From the NCBI GenBank assembly GCA_936936565.1, contig CAKZIX010000101.1:1-16594 (forward strand): a stretch of DNA of 16,594 bases, read 5' to 3'. Of the stretch, positions 13,466 through 16,594 are shown one piece after another. A model generated the notes under the pieces. It was given only the letters and a program-made list of their open reading frames with translations. It did not search any database and was not told the origin of the DNA. The DNA comes from an uncultured Nocardiaceae bacterium. GTDB taxonomy: Bacteria; Actinomycetota; Actinomycetes; Mycobacteriales; Mycobacteriaceae. The position numbers and the translations under genes were made by a program. Position 1 is the first letter of the stretch; the number at the start of each line of letters is the position of its first letter.

Positions 13466-16400
13466 CCAGATCGGCGCCGCGTAGGCGCTGCGAGATCACC
13501 TGGGTGATGCCGTCGCCGCGCATACTCACGCCGTAGAGCGCGTCGGCCACCTCCATGGTCGGCTTCTGGTGCGTGATGACGATCAGCTGCGATTTTTCGC
13601 GCAGCTGCTCGAACAGGCTGATCAGCCGCCGCAGGTTGGTGTCGTCGAGCGCAGCTTCCACCTCGTCCATCACGTAGAACGGCGACGGGCGGGCGCGGAA
13701 GATCGCCACCAGGAACGCGACCGCGCTCAGCGACTTCTCGCCACCGGACAGCAGTGAGAGCCGCTTGACCTTCTTGCCGGGTGGGCGCGCCTCGACTTCG
13801 ATGCCGGTGGTGAGCATGTCGGCGGGGTCGGTGAGCACCAACCTGCCCTCGCCGCCGGGGAAGAGGGTTTCGAATACGCCGGTGAACTCGCGGGCCACGT
13901 CGTGGTAGGCGTCGGTGAACACCTGCAGGATGCGCGCATCGACGTCGGCGACGACATCGAGCAGATCCTTGCGTGCGTTCTTGACGTCTTCGAGCTGGGT
14001 GGACAGGAAGTTGTAGCGCTCTTCCAACGCCGCGAATTCTTCCAGTGCAAGCGGATTCACCTTGCCGAGCGTCGTCAGGTCCTTCTGCGCAGCCTTGGCG
14101 CGCCGCTCCTGGGCCGCCCGGTCGAACGGCATCGACGCGGGCTTGACGACATCTTCGCCGCGCTCGCGCGCCTGCTCGTACTCGGCCAGCTCCAGCGGTG
14201 ACGGCGGGAGCGGCACGTCGGGCCCGTATTCCACGACGAGGTCGTCCAGCCCGATGCCGAACTGTTCGGCGATCGCCTCCTCGAGCTGCTGGATGCGCAT
14301 CGTTACCTGTGCCCTGGCGACCTCGTCACGGTGTACCGCGTCGGTCAGCGATGTCAGCTGGGCGCTGAGGTCCTGCATCCGAGACTTCGCGGCGACGAGT
14401 GCTTCCTGCCGTTCGGCGCGCTCGCGCACCAACTCGTCGCGATGCGAGACAGCTTCGGCGACCACGCCTTCCAGGTGCCCGGCGACCTTGGTGCCGGCCT
14501 GGGCGACAGCGGCGGCGACCGCCGCCGCGTGTACCCGGGCCCGCTGGGCGCGCTCGGCGCGGATCCGGGCTTCCCGCTCGGCACGTGCCTCCCGGCGCAG
14601 CGCGTCGCCCTTGCCGCGCAACGCTTCCGCGCGTTCCTCGGCGGTACGCACCGCCAGTCGCGCTTCCACTTCGACGGTCCGGGCTTCGGCGAGCGCGGCC
14701 GCCGCTTCTTCGCGTTCGCGCCCGGCCAGCTCGGCGCCGTCGGAGTAGCCGGAGGTGTCGACGTCGGTGTGCTCGTTCTCCGCGGAGGCCAGCTGTCCCT
14801 CCAGCTCACCCAGCGCCGCGATGGCCTGCTCGCGCTGCGCTTCCACATCGGCCCGCTGCGCGGCCAGCCGCGTCGCCTCGGCCTGCGCCAACCGGACCAC
14901 CTGCCCGAGCCGACCGAGTTGTTCGTACACCGCGGCCATCGCACGGTCGGACTCGTGCAGCGCTTCCAACGTCTGTGCGGCCGCGTCGCGACGATCGGAC
15001 TGTTCGGCCAGCGCCCCGGACAGCGCCGCGGCGAGCGCCTCCGCGCGCCGCTCGGCGGCCGCCAGCGCGGCCTTCGCCGTGTCGATTTCGGCCTGTACCT
15101 CGAGCTGGCTCGGCGCCCGGTCCGACCCGCCGGTCACCCAGCCGCGCCCGACGACGTCGCCGTCCCTGGTGACCGCGCGCAACCGCGGGTCGTTCGCCAC
15201 CGAGGTCAGCGCCTCGTCGAGGGTGTCCACGACGACTACGCCCGACAGCAGCGCGGCCAGCCCGGCACGCACCGGCGCCGCGGCGTCGACCACGTCCGTC
15301 AGCCAGCACCCGACAGGCGGATCGCCTTGTGTCACAGCGGTTTCCGACTCCGGGTACAAGATCGCGGCACGGCCGCCGTCGCCGTCTTTGAGGGCCCGGA
15401 CCGCGGTGCGGGCACCCGCCGCCGATGCCACCGACACCCCGTCGGCGATCGGGCCCAGCGCCGCCGCCACGGCCACCTCGAACCCGGCGCGGACCTCGAG
15501 ATGATCGGCCACCTGCCCACGCACGTCGTCGCGGCGGTGCTCCAGCAGCCAGGCGCCGCCGTCGCGGCGGCCCAATCCGAGCCCGAGCGCCTCGATCCGG
15601 GCGCCGAGAGAGGCGACCTCCTTGCCCGCCGCACGTTCCTGTTCGCGCAGTTCGGTAACTCGCTCGTCGGCCAGATCGAGCGCCTCGCGGGCATGCTCGT
15701 GTTGGGCGTCCAGCCCGAGTTCGCCGGCGTCCAGATCACCGAGTTGGTTCTGCACGCCGTCGAATTCCACCTGCGCGGCGTCGCCGCGCTTGCGGGCATC
15801 CTCGATGGCGCCCGCCAGCCGCGTGGACTCCGCGTCCACCGAGGCGACACGCGCCCGCAAGGTGTCGACCTGTCCGGACAGCCGGGCCAGCACCTCACGC
15901 CGGTCGGCGATCGCGCGCACCGCCTCCAGATGCGCCCGCTCCGCTGCGCCCGCCGCCGATTCACGCTGCGCCAGCTCATCTTTCGCAGCGTCGAGGGCGT
16001 CTGCGGCTACCTCGGCGGCGGCCCGCAGTTCGGCTTCCTCCAGGTCCAAGCGCTGCGCCTGCGCCTCGAGCTCGTCCGGGTCGCGGCCGCGGTCGGTGTG
16101 CGGTTCGCCTTCGAGGTGACGGGCCCGTTCGGCGGCGATCCGGACCGTCGCGTTGACCCGTTCGGCGAGCGCCGACAGCGCGAACCAGGCCTGCCCGGCG
16201 GCCTCCGCGTTCGGCGTCAACTCCGCGAGCGCCCGCTCGGCCGAACTCACCTCCGCCGCTGCCGCGTCCAGTTCGGCCTGCACCGTGCGCTGCTGCTCGC
16301 GGATCAATTCCTCGTGCGCTGTCTGGGTGGCCAGCTCGGTCCGGCGCGTCACCAGATCGTCGGCCGCCAGGCGCAGCCGCGCGTCCCGCAGCTCGGCCTG

Positions 16401-16594
16401 CACGGTCTGCGCGCGGCGGGCCACTTCGGCTTGCCGCCCAAGGGGTTTCAACTGCCTTCGCAGCTCGGCGGTGAGGTCGGTCAAGCGCGCCAGGTTGGCC
16501 TGCATCGCCTCGAGCTTGCGCACCGCCTTCTCCTTGCGCTTGCGATGCTTGAGTACGCCGGCGGCCTCTTCGATGAAGGCGCGGCGGTCCTCCG
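13449..16594 (-). CDS. smc: Chromosome segregation protein SMC (N terminus outside window)
   Basis: About 1047 residues of the SMC ATPase that compacts and segregates the chromosome together with ScpA/ScpB. The frame is open to the window edge, so the true start and the Walker A head (about 150 residues) are outside. Visible in order: the end of the N-head (EEAAGVLKHRKRKEKA), a long coiled coil, the hinge domain around 15100-15600 on the plus numbering (ending in the VTGG motif with GGSDR), the second coiled coil, and the C-head with LSGGEKSLSA (about 13725-13752) and Walker B FYVMDEVEAALDD (about 13644-13680). TAG at 13449-13451; the last 17 bp overlap the convergent GX3 gene. Nothing appears degraded. 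Confidence 0.97.
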   Translation of the reverse strand, partial: EDRRAFIEEAAGVLKHRKRKEKAVRKLEAMQANLARLTDLTAELRRQLKPLGRQAEVARRAQTVQAELRDARLRLAADDLVTRRTELATQTAHEELIREQQRTVQAELDAAAAEVSSAERALAELTPNAEAAGQAWFALSALAERVNATVRIAAERARHLEGEPHTDRGRDPDELEAQAQRLDLEEAELRAAAEVAADALDAAKDELAQRESAAGAAERAHLEAVRAIADRREVLARLSGQVDTLRARVASVDAESTRLAGAIEDARKRGDAAQVEFDGVQNQLGDLDAGELGLDAQHEHAREALDLADERVTELREQERAAGKEVASLGARIEALGLGLGRRDGGAWLLEHRRDDVRGQVADHLEVRAGFEVAVAAALGPIADGVSVASAAGARTAVRALKDGDGGRAAILYPESETAVTQGDPPVGCWLTDVVDAAAPVRAGLAALLSGVVVVDTLDEALTSVANDPRLRAVTRDGDVVGRGWVTGGSDRAPSQLEVQAEIDTAKAALAAAERRAEALAAALSGALAEQSDRRDAAAQTLEALHESDRAMAAVYEQLGRLGQVVRLAQAEATRLAAQRADVEAQREQAIAALGELEGQLASAENEHTDVDTSGYSDGAELAGREREEAAAALAEARTVEVEARLAVRTAEERAEALRGKGDALRREARAEREARIRAERAQRARVHAAAVAAAVAQAGTKVAGHLEGVVAEAVSHRDELVRERAERQEALVAAKSRMQDLSAQLTSLTDAVHRDEVARAQVTMRIQQLEEAIAEQFGIGLDDLVVEYGPDVPLPPSPLELAEYEQARERGEDVVKPASMPFDRAAQERRAKAAQKDLTTLGKVNPLALEEFAALEERYNFLSTQLEDVKNARKDLLDVVADVDARILQVFTDAYHDVAREFTGVFETLFPGGEGRLVLTDPADMLTTGIEVEARPPGKKVKRLSLLSGGEKSLSAVAFLVAIFRARPSPFYVMDEVEAALDDTNLRRLISLFEQLREKSQLIVITHQKPTMEVADALYGVSMRGDGITQVISQRLRGADLVSPAT

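Noticed and set aside
1..16594. tRNA, rRNA or transposase genes
   Set aside because: No cloverleaf-like or rRNA-like sequence and no transposase motif or terminal inverted repeats were seen on reading both strands; a tRNAscan/Infernal run would be the decisive check.

Overview
The window is high-GC actinobacterial chromosome. The minus-strand gene order smc – (small genes) – ftsY – … – amt – glnB – glnD – … – ffh – amidohydrolase matches the Mycobacteriales core block (in Mycobacterium tuberculosis the same order runs smc, ftsY, amt, glnB, glnD, ffh, Rv2915c). Protein details and the extra genes fit Nocardia or a close relative best; genus is an inference from synteny, not proven here.

Layout, left to right. 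(1) 1-532, plus strand: C-terminal half of a family-3 ABC-transporter solute-binding protein, running tail-to-tail into a minus-strand amidohydrolase whose frame has no stop in the window. (2) 1462-3036: ffh (SRP GTPase), whose TGA overlaps the amidohydrolase ATG. (3) 3270-3581: a small exported, repeat-built protein unlike anything I recognise. (4) 3734-7915: the nitrogen operon amt–glnB–glnD, transcribed leftwards, with GlnR-like half-sites upstream. (5) 8135-9714: a divergent pair, an aspartate-nucleophile alpha/beta hydrolase and a TetR regulator, sharing a 92-bp promoter region with a palindrome and direct repeats. (6) 9715-10601: a 47-bp direct repeat pair, a 47-residue small ORF, and an unknown 192-residue protein. 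(7) 10638-12146: ftsY, the SRP receptor, with an anchor helix and acidic repeat linker. (8) 12198-13465: a Pro-rich tail-anchored protein (minus), then a DUF2237 protein and a 66-residue Gly-aromatic repeat protein (plus). (9) 13449-16594: smc, lacking its N-terminal head because the window ends.

Functions: Ffh and FtsY are the two GTPases of co-translational membrane targeting. Amt imports ammonium, PII (GlnB) reports nitrogen status and GlnD covalently modifies PII, so the three-gene operon is a complete sensing and uptake module. SMC organises and segregates the chromosome. The rest is accessory or uncharacterised.

No mobile element, CRISPR array, tRNA or rRNA was seen. The least conventional features are the fused convergent 3' ends at about 440-455, the small repeat protein at 3270-3581, the GX3-repeat protein overlapping smc, and the non-canonical triad of the alpha/beta hydrolase.
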